NCBI GenBank assembly: GCA_033297075.1
Contig: MU858160.1
Coordinates: 57,427 to 121,426, forward strand
Length of the DNA: 64,000 nt
Reading direction: 5' to 3'
DNA from: Rhypophila decipiens
Taxonomy: Eukaryota > Ascomycota > Sordariomycetes > Sordariales > Naviculisporaceae
Both the position numbers and the translations under genes were made by a program. The stretch's first letter is position 1. Every line of letters starts with the position of its first letter. The notes beneath the pieces are model-generated. The model made no database searches. It was not told the origin of the DNA and was given only the letters and a program-made list of their open reading frames with translations. This document shows, one piece after another, positions 1-11,453 of the stretch.

Positions 1-1012
1 GTCGAATTCCCGTGTGAACTCTCGTGGGGCTTCGCCGAGAAAGAACTCCTCTGGCGTTTGGTATCGTATCCCAATATTGTGCGCCAGATTGCGATCAGAA
101 CAGCTAAAGTCCTTCTTTTTCCCATCGAGGGTGGCGGTCCGTCCACCGGCATCACCAACAAAGATGCAATTCTCGTGGTCTATCTCGGAATCTTGCAGAC
201 CGTAGTCTTTGCATAGCTCTTTCCACATGCCCGGTCGCGGTTTTCGAAACACGTCGTTGGCCGTCGCAGCGTAAAGAGTTGTGGGGATGTTGAGTTGACC
301 GAGCACGACGTTGCACTTCTGCTTGAATGCGCCCACCCGGTCTTTGAGTGACTTTGGAGCTTTCGCTTTGGGGTCGGGATGGAGGGTCAGTCCACCTTGG
401 TTCGTGAAGATGACCACTTGGTAGCTGTTGGATCGCCAGTCGTTAGCTCACCAAACCGTACCTATCGTGCGTAGCGCTGCGATGGATGCCTCACCCTTCC
501 TTCTCGTGCAAGTCCCTCACCCGCCCGGGGACTGAGTGATGCCACCATTTCCAGTCGGCAGCATCTTTTGCGTGTGTGTTTTTGGAGGCCGTGGTAATTA
601 GCGTCGAGTCCTATCACGACTCATCAGCACTACAGACACAGACGTTGCGTCGACCTTGTCGTCCCATACCAGATCAAAAGCAGCGATCTTTCGTTTCTTT
701 TCGGGCGCTTGTTCGGATTCGGGGACGTATTTGGCAACAAGGAGGGTAGCAGGCGTGTCCTGCTTGGGACTTCGTTCGGACCATGTCGTGCGCTCTTTCG
801 GTTTCTGCGAGGTTGGCGTGAAGAAATTCGCGACGGCCGACTCTGTGAAGCCCGTCAGCAACCGCGAAACAGAAATCAGATTTGATGTTGCAAGAAACGG
901 ACAACGCACTCGTGATGGTGCTCTGGGCTTTGCGCTTCAGGGGTGGGGGTGAGATGGTGGGGTCGCGATCTGCCGGTCGTTTGGTTCCTGGGGCGGCATT
1001 GGAAGAAGACAT
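1..1012 (-). CDS. Polynucleotide kinase 3'-phosphatase (PNKP), 5' part; continues off the left edge
   Basis: This is a DNA-repair enzyme of the PNK3P/HAD superfamily, which removes 3'-phosphates (and usually adds 5'-phosphates) at strand breaks in the nucleus. Exons read on the minus strand are 1012-910, 842-670, 610-495 and 424 to beyond base 1; introns of 67, 59 and 70 nt have GT-AG ends and all phases fit. The spliced protein has a basic N-terminus with PPPLKRK, then VANFFTP, the HAD motif I AAFDLDSTLI (its DxD split by intron 2), motif II VVIFTNQGG, KPRPGMW, and the PNKP-typical VGDAGGR and DFSCSDRNLAHNIGI. The P-loop kinase part would lie outside the window. The start ATG at 1012 was chosen because the sequence after it is coding-like; an in-frame ATG at 1039 is an alternative. 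The family call is very secure. Confidence 0.9.
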
Positions 1013-1039
1013 GGAGCGAAGGGATCTCGGGGAAACCAT

Positions 1040-1851
1040 GATTGCTGATTGGAGAAGGATGATGCGGTTTGACAAGTTTCGCGACATACGATGCAGATGA
1101 GATCGGTAAGGAGGACGCGAAGCGGGACGCGACCCTCGTCGATTTGGGCCGGTTCTCAAAGCCAGGCAGGAGCGAAAGCACGTGAGCATAGGTCTGGGAA
1201 CTTAGATTAGTAAGTAGCCAGCCGTTCGCCAGCTGATGTGATATGTGCCACCTGTGTAGCCCCTGAACCAGCAACCTCCGCTGGAATAGCCATGCCACAA
1301 CACATTTTAGGCCGCATTGCCTGTTGGTCTGACGACTCTGGGGACAGTCATCTCTTTGCAGCTAGCCGTTGCCGGCTTTAGCAACCCTGGTGCTCGGATC
1401 ACGGTTCTTCTGGACCCGGAGTGACCCTGGTTGTTCATTCAGGCTCGAGAGGGCCTCGCAAAGAACCGAACCCGACACTATTTCTTTTGCTCGTGGAGGT
1501 ATGAACGAGCAACCCGGTCTATTCGTCGAGTTGACGAGGCCCCCATCATCATGGCGTCCCAGAACGGAAAGGAGTACAGTGTTGCAGACACTAGTTTGAC
1601 TAAAGCAGCCCCCAAACGGGGAACGCGATGGAGGCTTGGCTGAGGAACTACAGGGTGTAAATCTGCATACCAAGTAGGCTGCAGTATAGTGATTGGTCTG
1701 GCTGCATGGCAGGTGGTCTGGATGTGATGGAAATTTGCAACTCATGCCCAATGGTTATTTTCTCTTAATAAATACTGGTACACGCCCTCCTGTAGATTCT
1801 CAGCTGAGTCCTTCAACTCAGCGCCGAAATCAAAGCACTGCAAGAGTCGAA
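1040..1851. other. Intergenic, divergent promoter region
   Basis: This stretch separates the divergent PNKP and SDR genes. Short overlapping open frames on both strands show no consistent codon bias or family motif. An AT-rich ATAAATA stretch near 1766 lies about 80 bp before the SDR start and may serve its promoter. Confidence 0.4.
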
Positions 1852-2997
1852 ATGTCCCCGAGCAACTCAATCCTCCTCACGGGAGCTACCGGTTATGTAG
1901 GTGGAACAGTTCTCGACCACCTCTTGAAGAGTAAAGTGCCCAGCATCAAGAATCTCAGCTTCGACCTGCTCGTGAGAACCCAAGCGGCAGCCGACAAGTT
2001 GCGTTCCGTTCTCGGGGACTGTGTCAATCCCATCCTCTGGCCAGGAGGCCTTGGCGATACCGATTCCATCATCAAGATCGCGTCCAACTATGACCTGGTC
2101 ATAAACGTGGGGTCGGGTTTCGTTCCATCCGGATCTCAAGCCTTTGTATCCGGTCTCGCCCAGCGAGCAGCGTCGAATCCAAGCGGTCCAACTCCCTGGC
2201 TGTTGAATATCGCGGGGTGCACCAACCTCGGTGACAAACCTCTCACTCAAACCTCGCATCCCGATCGCGAATTTGACGACGCAGACGGCAATGCTGTCTA
2301 TGAATGGCTGCGCTGCGCCGATGAGCGAGAGCCCTACCCACAGCGGACCGCCGAGGTTGGCGTCTTGACCGCGGCCGAGGCGACCGACGGCGCCGTCCAC
2401 GCAGTGAGCCTGAACACGCCGCTCATTTTCGGCGCCGGAACCGGTCTTTTCAATCGACAGGGCATCATCATTCCCACCTTGATGCGCTACGTCGTCACGC
2501 ATGGTTACGGATTCAAGCTGAATGAGACTGCCAACTTCGACTGGGTCCACGTCGAGGATCTGGCTGATTTGTATGTCCTGCTCGTCAAGACCATTCTCGA
2601 GCGGGAGGATCGTGGTGTCGGCTATATACCATCGAATAAAAACGGCATCATATTTCCGGCTGTGGCTAGAGTTCTCCAGACCGAGATCATGCAGCACTGT
2701 CTTGACTCTGCATTTGATGCCGGGGTATTGCCCCGAGAAAACACTCCCAAGAACAAGGAGATCCGGCTCGTTGGTTTAAAGGAGATTGCCGATGAGATCA
2801 CGTTTGGTTTGATGGACATGGCAGAGCAGGGATGGGCCGGGAACAAGGCGCAAAAGGGCACCGTTGCCAGGAAGCTGTTGGGCTGGAGTCCAACAAGATT
2901 GGAAGAGGCATGGCGGAATGACTTTGTCGACGAGCTGGAGGCCCTGAGAGACGGAAAGAGGGGTGTGACCATGGAGAGTTGTATTGGACGTAAATGA
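1852..2997 (+). CDS. Atypical NAD(P)-dependent epimerase/dehydratase-like SDR
   Basis: This intronless gene encodes a 381-residue cytosolic oxidoreductase-like protein of the extended or atypical short-chain dehydrogenase family. Residues 5-20 carry the dinucleotide-binding signature LLTGATGYVGGTVLDHL (TGxxGxxG), followed by a Rossmann-like pattern (LVINVGSG around residue 85, LLNIAGCTN around 120). Later come NTPLIFGAGTGLFNRQG and WVHVEDLADLYVLL, typical of epimerase/NmrA-like relatives. A classical YxxxK catalytic pair is not evident, so the substrate cannot be predicted and it may be a non-canonical or sensor-type SDR. The open frame extends upstream to 1693, but the ATG at 1852 was preferred because the Rossmann strand follows at once and the extra 53 residues look non-coding. 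Confidence 0.8.
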   Translation: MSPSNSILLTGATGYVGGTVLDHLLKSKVPSIKNLSFDLLVRTQAAADKLRSVLGDCVNPILWPGGLGDTDSIIKIASNYDLVINVGSGFVPSGSQAFVSGLAQRAASNPSGPTPWLLNIAGCTNLGDKPLTQTSHPDREFDDADGNAVYEWLRCADEREPYPQRTAEVGVLTAAEATDGAVHAVSLNTPLIFGAGTGLFNRQGIIIPTLMRYVVTHGYGFKLNETANFDWVHVEDLADLYVLLVKTILEREDRGVGYIPSNKNGIIFPAVARVLQTEIMQHCLDSAFDAGVLPRENTPKNKEIRLVGLKEIADEITFGLMDMAEQGWAGNKAQKGTVARKLLGWSPTRLEEAWRNDFVDELEALRDGKRGVTMESCIGRK

Positions 2998-3308
2998 GTT
3001 GGCTCACTTGTACATGATTAGTACCTACCTCGAGTAACATTCAAATGAAAATCCACCCCTGAGTGTGCTTTGCTTTCATTTCTATCGTGTCGCTGTATGT
3101 CCCTGTTCTATGTCCGGGTAATCATCATCGTCTGTCGTTTGAATCCATCTTCGGTCGCCTGTGTCCCAGTTCTTCGCATCAAATGCCGAGGCACTATCCT
3201 ACTCCCTGGACATTCCAGCCGAGATATTCACGACCATTGTCTACCTCCCAGAGGTGTATCATTCATGCTTGGTGTTGCTCCCGTAACCCTCCCGCCATCA
3301 TCCGTGGA

Positions 3309-3989
3309 TCATCTCATCTTCTTGGCCTTCTTGCTGGGCGGGACCGGACCGCCTTTGCCAAGGTCATCATTATCATTATCAACATTATCATCAAGACCCC
3401 AATCCGTGTTTTCGTTGTACATGTTCATCAAGCGGGAGCTTCTCCGCCGAGCTGCCGCACCCACACCGACACATGAGAGAGTGGCGCTGGAACTGACTGT
3501 CCTGCCCCGAGCAGCAGCAAACTTGCCGGCGAGACCCCGTCCCCTCACCCCGAGACCCACACCAGTCGCCGAGACAACTCGTCTCATCATGGGCCGAGGT
3601 CCATTCGGTCCTATGCGCTTATCTTTGGCCTTTTCATTCCCCGACGGCGGGCAATTTTCCTTGGAGTCGCTCTCGTCCGCGTTCTCTGGGCTTGGAGTCG
3701 GGGATGGTGTAGGAATCTGAGCGAACAAGGCCGCCATTCTCTCACTCAAATGGGTTGGTGTGGTGGCCGTCGGTGTTGTACCGCCACTTCCACTGCCGCT
3801 GACGGGTGTTACTCCACGATGCCGTCCACTGCTGCTGGAACCTGGACGAGAATGAGTCGCATCAGGTGGCTGGCCGGTGCTGATGACGCCTCGCAGGATC
3901 AGAGTCGCCGCTTTGGCACCGACAATGTGCTCCCGAGATGGGCCTGTGAAGAGGTCATCGTGTTGGACATGCGTCTCCTCTGGAGGCAT
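3309..3989 (-). CDS. Low-complexity protein with KEN box and C-terminal basic tail, function unknown
   Basis: I do not recognise this family. The open frame gives 226 residues. A short conserved-looking head (PPEETHVQHDDLFTGP, then a helix AKAATLILRGV) is followed by a Ser/Thr/Pro/Gly-rich disordered region. In it sits DSKENCPPSG, which matches the KEN-box degron recognised by the anaphase-promoting complex (KEN with a downstream Pro). The end is basic then acidic: RRRSSRL, a DDNVDNDNDD stretch and a final PPSKKAKKMR that could be a nuclear localisation signal. The frame stays open upstream of the ATG (SKPSNPDFKRRGQ just before it), with a plausible splice acceptor (GCACAG) near 4042 and a donor-like GTGAGC near 4086. 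The true start may therefore lie in an upstream exon; I could not build a phase-consistent first exon with an ATG. Confidence 0.55.
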   Translation of the reverse strand: MPPEETHVQHDDLFTGPSREHIVGAKAATLILRGVISTGQPPDATHSRPGSSSSGRHRGVTPVSGSGSGGTTPTATTPTHLSERMAALFAQIPTPSPTPSPENADESDSKENCPPSGNEKAKDKRIGPNGPRPMMRRVVSATGVGLGVRGRGLAGKFAAARGRTVSSSATLSCVGVGAAARRRSSRLMNMYNENTDWGLDDNVDNDNDDLGKGGPVPPSKKAKKMR

Positions 3990-4289
3990 CTGTCCGCGTC
4001 TTTTGAAATCAGGGTTGGATGGTTTCGATGCTGTGCGCCGCCCTCACCCCCTCCGTCCGCCACAGCTTGCCCCGACGCGCTCACTCCTCAAGACAGCCAA
4101 GACGGCAGTTGGTGCCAGTGTCTGCAGACATTGCACGTGAGTTAGTTGGTTTGATCGTGTCAATCAACACTGCCCAGAGCTCACGAGGATTTACCCTAGA
4201 ACCTAGATTCTCAATCCAGAGCCGACTATGATCTGGATTCGCCTTCTCCACACTCGGTCTGCAGGATGAAGCTGAGCAAGACGCCAAGC

Positions 4290-5203
4290 CGAGAGTCTCC
4301 GCGGTCGGTGACGGAAGTGGAAATAAAGTAGTGGCTGGTAATCACTTTAATTGAAGTCGTGCAGTTTCCGGAGGCGCAGCGTGTTTGTCGTGTAGCGTTC
4401 GTGTAGCTCTACTCAATCTCTGCGCGAGGGGAAAACGTTGAAAGGTCAATCGCGTGCATTCGGGGGTGGCGCGTGACAGGACGTTGAGATGGAAAAAGCC
4501 AAGTTTCATCACCAGACACTGTTTAAAATTGCAGGTCAGAAATTTTTGGCCAATTCACCACGACGGAATTTTCCAAGCAGCAAATGAGCAAGGTCGTGGT
4601 GGAGTTGGAGCTACGGTCTCATGCTCCGTTGGTACAATACTCGGTACATTGGATGATACAGAACGAAGCTGCACCGCTTGGCAAAGGCCATTGCTTACGC
4701 CTATAAAAGGGGTTGGTGAAACGCAACGAATGGTTCACAAGCTAATTGTTAAGTCGGCGTCTTTTTCACAGATTTACTGAAGAATTCACCGCATAAACTT
4801 TTGTTTGTCCTGGTGTATGGAACAAGACATTGATACCATACCCCGTACTCAGGATCGTACCGGCGTACCAGTGTTTCAACAAGGTGGTTGGGAGCGGCCC
4901 GTCACAGCTGTTGGTCCTCGGAGCGAGGTCTTAGCAGATGCCCCCCAAGCTTATGCTGGCAGTGGCCAGTGGCATTAGCACGATTGGATGATCGAATCTC
5001 GGGCATAACCTGATTTGGGTCCAAGGAGCACCGTCTTTCGTCAGCAAGATCTCGGGTGGAAAACAAGGTTCCACACCGTCTCTCGATATCAACGTCACTT
5101 GCTGACCTCTGATGGTCAACTTCAAGACACTGCACCTTTCGAGTAAAATCAGTATAAACAAACACTCTGCCAATACATCACAACATCGACCAAAGCTTTG
5201 ACG
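4290..5203. other. Intergenic, no gene supported
   Basis: Only short open frames without bias or motifs. A TATA-like CCTATAAAAGG occurs at about 4698-4708 on the plus strand but lies some 500 bp before the next start codon, so I do not assign it. The final 100 bp serve as leader of the amidohydrolase gene. Confidence 0.35.
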
Positions 5204-6575
5204 ATGAAGAGTGAATATATCATTTCGGGGCTCGCCCACTTGCAAGGGTACGCCCAGCAGTGGTATCTCGACAAGGGGGTGACATGGCCTCCACAGCCAC
5301 CCATGAACAAGATCGATCTACATCACCACATGGTTCCAGACTTTTATGCCCAAGGTATTTATCTTACTGCCGTGGCCAATCCCGCTTGCGAAGAATACTG
5401 ACCAAAACTCCACCTCGACAGCTATTCAAGATGCAGGAGGTATCAATCACCCATTTTATCAAGCGCCTCGATCAGTGCATCCCGTACCATCAGACTTGCA
5501 TACTCACCTCGTTAATGTCATCTCATCGCAGGGGACCCGTCAGGATGGCCAATCCCTCAATGGTCGCCCTCTTCGTCACGAATGATCATGAAGCACATGG
5601 GCGTCCAGACCGCCATCCTCTCCGTGACTGCACCGGGGCCATGCATCAAGCCCAGCCACGATGAACAGGCTGCCCTCGCCCGGAGGCTCAACGAGTACGC
5701 AGCCAACCTGCGAGACGAGGACCACTCGGCCTTTGGCTTTTTTGCTTCCCTCCCCGACATCACGAATACCACGCTTGCACTCGCTGAGCTCGCCTACGCC
5801 TTTGACACACTCAAGGCCGACGGGGTCACCTTGTTCACCCGCTATGGTCCCAACGCAACCTATCTAGGCCACCCCTCGATCGAGCCAATCTGGAAAGAGC
5901 TCGATCGTCGACAGGCCACCGTCTTCGTCCACCCCACTCACTCGGTCGACACCAGCAAGGTCAATGACTATCTCCCGCAGCCGTTTATCGATTACCCACA
6001 CGAGACCACACGCGCGGCGGTCGACATGATTACCCAGCGGACCCTCAAGAAGTTTCCCAACGTCAAGGTCATCCTCAGCCACGCCGGCGGAACGCTTCCT
6101 TTTCTAGCTGGGAGATTCCTGACCCCACTGAAGAGGGTGAACAATGTCCTGGCGGGATACATGGTTGGCACCGGGCACGATGATGCGCACGAGGCAATCA
6201 CCAACGGCTTCTATTATGATGTGGCATTGTCGACGGACCACAGAGTCCTGCAGCTGCTCATGGAGATGGGAATTGGCGAGAGAATGGTGTTTGGGGTGAG
6301 TCAATTCCGATTTCTTAATCCTGTGACAGATGAAGATCACCCACCTGCTGGGACCAGCTGGGTGAGTGAGATGCTGCCGGGGCCCTTGACTAATCCCATC
6401 AAAGAGTGACTTTCCATATGCTCCGCCACCATCATACCCGGCCTTTCTTGAGGAGCTCGAGACCTTTGCGTTTTCATCCCACGAGGTCAAGAATCAGGTC
6501 AACTTTGAAACCGCTCAGAGTTTGATATCGAGGCTGGGGAAGCATGTCGAAGCAGTCCCGGAGAAGCAGGCTTGA
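5204..6575 (+). CDS. ACMSD-like amidohydrolase (amidohydrolase_2 family decarboxylase/hydrolase)
   Basis: The spliced protein is 367 residues. Exons are 5204-5354, 5422-5439, 5532-6295 and 6405-6575; exon 2 is only 18 nt long but phases are exact (…DFYAQ-AIQDAG-GDPSGW…). It belongs to the TIM-barrel amidohydrolase_2 family with 2-amino-3-carboxymuconate 6-semialdehyde decarboxylase, metal-dependent enzymes acting on carboxylated ring products. Visible landmarks are KIDLHHHMVPDFY (metal-binding His cluster), VFVHPTHS, VKVILSHAGGTLPFLAGR (metal His) and VFGSDFPY, created across the last splice and supplying the catalytic Asp. The substrate is unknown; relatives decarboxylate aromatic or muconate acids. 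An internal ATG at 5303 (MNKIDLHHH) is a realistic alternative start because many relatives begin there. Confidence 0.85.
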
Positions 6576-9407
6576 AGCGGCTGTAGATGCCATCATTGCC
6601 ATCCAGGGGCGTTGAGCCTATGATGAAAGGTTATGTGGCCCAGAATACAACAAGGGGCGTGGCTGTACTCCCCTTGCACGGTACACGGTACACTTGATAT
6701 CTCCTAATTTTCTTTTGTACTGTGTGCTGGACGGAGTCATGTGGGGATTGCACGGTATGGGATACGCCATCAACGTCGGCTGGCAGCGGATGACAATTGA
6801 CAACCTGCCAGGCGGGCCGAACCTTTGTGCATTGGCGAACCGACGGCCCAGGTCTGAGCGTGGCAGAGTGCCGGTTGACGCGGGCGGTGGAGGAGGGTAG
6901 AGGGAAGGATAAGATTATGCGAGTTGCGTATTGACATGTGATTGGGATCTGAAGACCTAGGTACTTGGGCTGCTTCTTATCAAGGTATCTCGTTCTGGGG
7001 GCCGGTCAACTGATAGATAATTTTACCTTACCTTGCTTACACTACTTGTTTTCCCTAGTAGCCACGGTGATGGTCGTTTCCAGCTCCTCGGTATTGCCAG
7101 TTCCCGCACGCCGGCGCGGATGGAACAGGATGGGTGGTATCACAGTATAGATCATTCCACCCTGGCCGCAGCTTAATGCGAATATAGGTTGACTGATCGG
7201 CTGTGTCCGAGTTCAATGTGGTTATCTCGACATCTCCGTATTGTACCACGACCAGCGTTCTGTCAGCAGCAACGCGGACGTGATACAAAACATGAGGTCG
7301 TCCATATCGTTGTCAGCTACCTGGAAGCCCGAGTATTCCAAATAGGGATAACACTTCGTTTGCTGCTCTTCTTTTACGCGCGATTCTTGTTCTCTCGCAA
7401 AGATGGGGCACCTTTGACATGTCAACGAATTTCTCCGAATGCGAAAACGAGTGTCGCAGCAGACCCCTGAGACGGCCTGCCCAGGCGCTAGAGATATTTG
7501 GGATGGCGGATGGCGGGGTCGGAAGGCTCCGTCTGCCCCACCACGCGTTGCTTAAAGTGGGAGCTCAAGGAGCTGCATGTCTGGGGATTGGTCTCGGCAC
7601 CGCAACGGTCCACAGGCCATGTCTGGGATTCTCATGGAAGCGCTCTAGAAACGGCAGGTGGGAAAGGGGAATAGCGCTCGATGAGAATCACGATCAGAGA
7701 GATTCCCACCTCGGGAACGTGGCATTTTTACCAACGACCTGGACTTGGTTGAGCAAAAGTGAGAAGAGGAGCCGAAGAGGAACTCTGATCGAGGCATATC
7801 TGAGATCCCCCACGGGCTTGCCGACCGCCCGGAAGCTGGAGGACTTTACATCCGTGCCCTTCCGCCGTGCCTCTGGGACAAGAACTCCAGTCAACTGCCT
7901 TTGTCTGCTTGGGAGAGATTCGGTGATGCTTCCAATTTCTCTGCACTGTGACTGTTGCCACCGACTCGCAGTTGTTCTCCGGGCTCGCACTCTTCGATGC
8001 TCGGTCTGGCTGATAAGACATCGTAAAATTCCCAAAGGAGAAGGTGGTAAGTGAGCAAGGATTTTTCTTTACGACGTCAGCTTGCTGGTGACCGACGGCC
8101 AAGAGGAGCCCAACATGCAATTCGCTGCAGCCACTTCTGCCAATCGGTCGCAAGTTGAGCCACCACCCTCCCTGTAGTCCGGGCCGGGTGTGCTCAAAAG
8201 TGGAGCGGATCGCCAAGATGTCAACCCTGCTAACTTTCTCTCGGTGGCTTGGCCCACGGCTCTTCTCGACGTTGATGGACGAGACAGGGGTCCTGATTGG
8301 CCAATGCTAATCCCGATGCTTGCTTTCCTCCCCCACCACACCCCCCCAACAGTTACTGGCACTTTTGCAGTCTTGCAGACGGATAGTGGCAAGTTCTCAT
8401 CCTCCTTTCAGTCTGGAAGTATTGGGCACACGTGGGAATGGAAGAGCAGCAAGTTGGAAAAGGCTTTCGGGCCTGTGTGATGGGCAGCAAACCAAGCGGA
8501 CAATTAAAGGACAAGCGACACAAGCCCAAGGAGGGCACGAACCAATGAGATGCCGGTATCTAAAGGGACACGACATTTGCCAAACTGGTACGACAGAGTA
8601 CAGAGCACAGTTCGGGCCCGTATCTGGTACAGAAGTTACGGTGTCGACAGTCGACCCGCCGGAAGTAACACTAGAGTTGCTGGGTATGACATCCAGCACA
8701 TGCAAGTGGTCAACGACATGTTTCCGCACTATCTGCAAACTCCATGTTTAGCGGGGCCTCCGAGATGATCGATGTCCCTCTTGCCTCCTCGTCCGCTGAA
8801 TGGTCGATAGGAAGCAGGGTAGGAATGTAACATGCTGGGTCGTTGGCTGGGAACTGGTCGCCATCCCGTTCCTGCCCGGTGCCGTCAAGATGGAGTACCA
8901 GATGGCAGGATCACTGTTATCAGTTTGCTGCTTGGAACGAGCAGATCTTCCTTCCTCTGCAGAGATTGACAGCGTGCCCGCCTTCTTATCTTGGTTTGGT
9001 CCGGCCCTCCTTAGCGATTATGCTTTTAGACTTTGGCACGGAGCTCCACAGGGTCAGGCTTCTGGCTTCACGGCCGCCTCCCGGTCAGTATTAAAGTTTT
9101 CGGTCATCCCATCTCTCGTGCTTTCTGGAGTTCCATTGCAGTCCCAGCTCCAGTTCTCCCCAGCTCCTTCTGTGCGCAAGGTCTCGGTGGCGGGTCGAGT
9201 TTCAGCGTTTCACTGGCGATCAACAGCAACAGCGACTTTGGTTTTCGTGGCATCACCCGCCAGAGTTCGTCCCGGCCACCTGGAAACTCAACACCCCTCC
9301 TCTCAACCTAAAGTCCATCGTGTCCCTGGATCGAGTACTCACCTATCCGTGGTGTTTTGCATTTCTAGGTCTGTCGCCGATTGACGTCAGCTTCGCCCCC
9401 CGCATCC
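6576..9407. other. Long intergenic region, no gene supported
   Basis: About 2.8 kb with many short open frames on both strands. The longest, 7419-8054 on plus, lacks motifs, is not extended by credible splicing and shows no third-base preference. The last few hundred bases probably hold the promoter and leader of the nucleoside transporter gene. Confidence 0.4.
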
Positions 9408-9449
9408 CGCATCCGCATCCGCATCCGCATCCGCATCCGCATCCGCATC
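9408..9449 (+). repeat. Hexanucleotide tandem repeat (CGCATC)x7 in the leader of the transporter gene
   Basis: Seven perfect CGCATC units, preceded by one imperfect unit at 9401-9407, end 12 bases before the start codon at 9462. The array therefore lies in the presumed 5' untranslated leader. On plus it could be read as alternating Ile-Arg but the frame has no start there. Confidence 0.9.
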
Positions 9450-9461
9450 CTGCAACTTAAA

Positions 9462-11453
9462 ATGGCATCCATTGAGAAAGACACTCCGGTCCCCACACTG
9501 GCGGCGACCGGTCCCAATCCCAAACCCGGAAGCAGCTCGTCCAACAAAGATTTCACGACTTCGGAAAAGCGCTACGACGTCGACATCGAGAGCCAGGATG
9601 ACAATGTCGGCAAGCTCCGGTCCGACCACACCGGCACCGCCAAGCCCGGCGATGTCGAGGACGAGCAGGGCCGACCCACCATTACCATGAGGGAGATCTG
9701 GGAGAAGAAATCCTTTACTCTTTTCTACCGAAAGTTCCGTGTCTTCTTCCACGTCGCCTATGCTGTGGCCATGACTGCGTGAGTACTGCTCCTGCGCCTG
9801 CATGTGTTCGTCTGAGAGGATACAGTTGACTGAACTCTTCACTGCAGATGGTGGATTTACGGCCCTCTCATCAAGAAGCGAGAAGGCAATGGCTGGCTCG
9901 TTCCCACGTTGGTCTATCTTGCCATTATTATCCGCCTCATCACGTACTACATCCCGGTATCGCTCGTCATGAGGCCGGTAAAATGGCTATGGAACAACAC
10001 AATGGTCCGCGCTACCGGGCTCATCCCTTCCAAATTGCGCCAACCGATCGCCGCTGTCGGTACTCTGGCCGTATTCCTCGTGGGCACCATGGTCCCAGAG
10101 GAGACTGGCGACAATACGCGTGGGAACAGGGCTGTCTCCATCTTTGGCCTCATCGTCATGATTGTGCTTCTCACAGTAACGTCTCACAACTGGAGGGCGA
10201 TTCCGTGGCATACTGTCATTGGCGGCATGCTGTCGCAGTTTATCATTGCCGTTTTCGTCTTGCGCACCGAGGCTGGCTACGACATTTTCAGCTTCATCTC
10301 GGGGTTGGCGCGTTCGCTGCTTAGCTTTGCGGAAGCGGGCACTGAATTCCTGACGGCCAAGTCAGTCGTTGACCTGCATTGGTTCATTTCCGGAGTCGTT
10401 CCGCCCATCATCTTCTTCATCGCGCTTGTTCAGCTCCTCTACTATGTCGGATTCCTCCAGTGGTTCATCAAGAAGTTTGCCACCTTCTTCTTCTGGTCAC
10501 TGAAGGTTTCGGGTGCCGAGGCCGTTGTTGCCGCCGCTACCCCCTTTATTGGACAGGGAGAGTCTGCCATGCTGATCAAGCCCTTCATCCCCCACCTGAC
10601 CAACGCCGAGATCCATCAGGTCATGACCTGTGGCTTCGCTACCATTGCCGGCTCGGTGCTGGTCGCCTACATGTCTCTGGGTCTCAATGCTCAGGCGCTC
10701 GTCTCCAGCTGCATCATGTCGATTCCCGCATCTCTGGCCGTCTCCAAGATGCGCTATCCCGAGACGGAAGAGACGCTCACTTCCGGCCAGGTTGTCATTC
10801 CAGAAGAGGACGAGGAAGACAAGCCCATCAATGCTCTCCACGCATTTGCAAACGGTGCTTGGCTCGGTATCAAGATTGGCGGCATGATCATCGCAACCTT
10901 GCTCTGCATCATTGCCTTTGTGGCTTTGATTGACGGCGTCCTTGGATGGTACGGCGGCTTTTGGGACCGCCCCGAGTTTTCACTGACCTGGATCCTTGCC
11001 CGCGTTCCGCTGTACCCGGTTGCGTGGCTGTTGGGAGTACCCACGGAGAACCTGCTGCAGGTTGGTGAGCTCATCGCCACCAAGATCATCAAGAACGAAT
11101 ACGTCGCCTTCACCATGTTGTCCGGTGAGGAGAGATACACCTCTATGAGCCCCCGCGCCAGACTCATTGCTCTGTATGCTTGCTGTGTAAGTGGCCCCTG
11201 ATCATCTTGATTGCATGCTTCTTCGTATCAGCACTAACAAATTTGGGAACAGGGATTCGGCAACATAGGATCTCTCGGAACGCAGATTGGTGTGCTTTCG
11301 CAGCTTTCCCCTGGGCGGGCTGGTGATGTCTCCAGACTGGCCGTCTCTGCGCTCTTCTCTGGTGTTTTGGCGACACTTACATCTGCCAGTGTGGCTGGTA
11401 TGCTGATGACCGAGAACATGATGCTGGACATGATCAGCGGGAAGAGCGGCTAA
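9462..11453 (+). CDS. Concentrative nucleoside transporter (CNT family)
   Basis: This gene encodes a 618-residue membrane protein of the CNT family, which imports nucleosides coupled to H+ or Na+. Exons are 9462-9778, 9848-11186 and 11253-11453; both introns are GT-AG and phase-consistent. A hydrophilic N-terminus of about 100 residues is followed by a multi-helix core. The substrate-binding signature is clear: ATPFIGQGESAMLIKP around residue 350 (GQGESA is the CNT hallmark), then ATIAGSVLVAYMSLG, VPTENLLQVGE and near the end CGFGNIGSLGTQIG, assembled across intron 2. The length fits fungal and animal CNTs. The start ATG follows directly on the CGCATC repeat. Confidence 0.93.

Noticed and set aside
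1867..2697. 276-codon minus-strand frame inside the SDR gene
   Set aside because: Antisense shadow of a clearly coding Rossmann-fold gene.
4698..4708. TATA-like CCTATAAAAGG
   Set aside because: No start codon or gene at a suitable distance downstream.
7419..8054. 211-codon frame on plus between the amidohydrolase and the transporter
   Set aside because: No family feature and no third-base preference; several overlapping frames of similar size on both strands.
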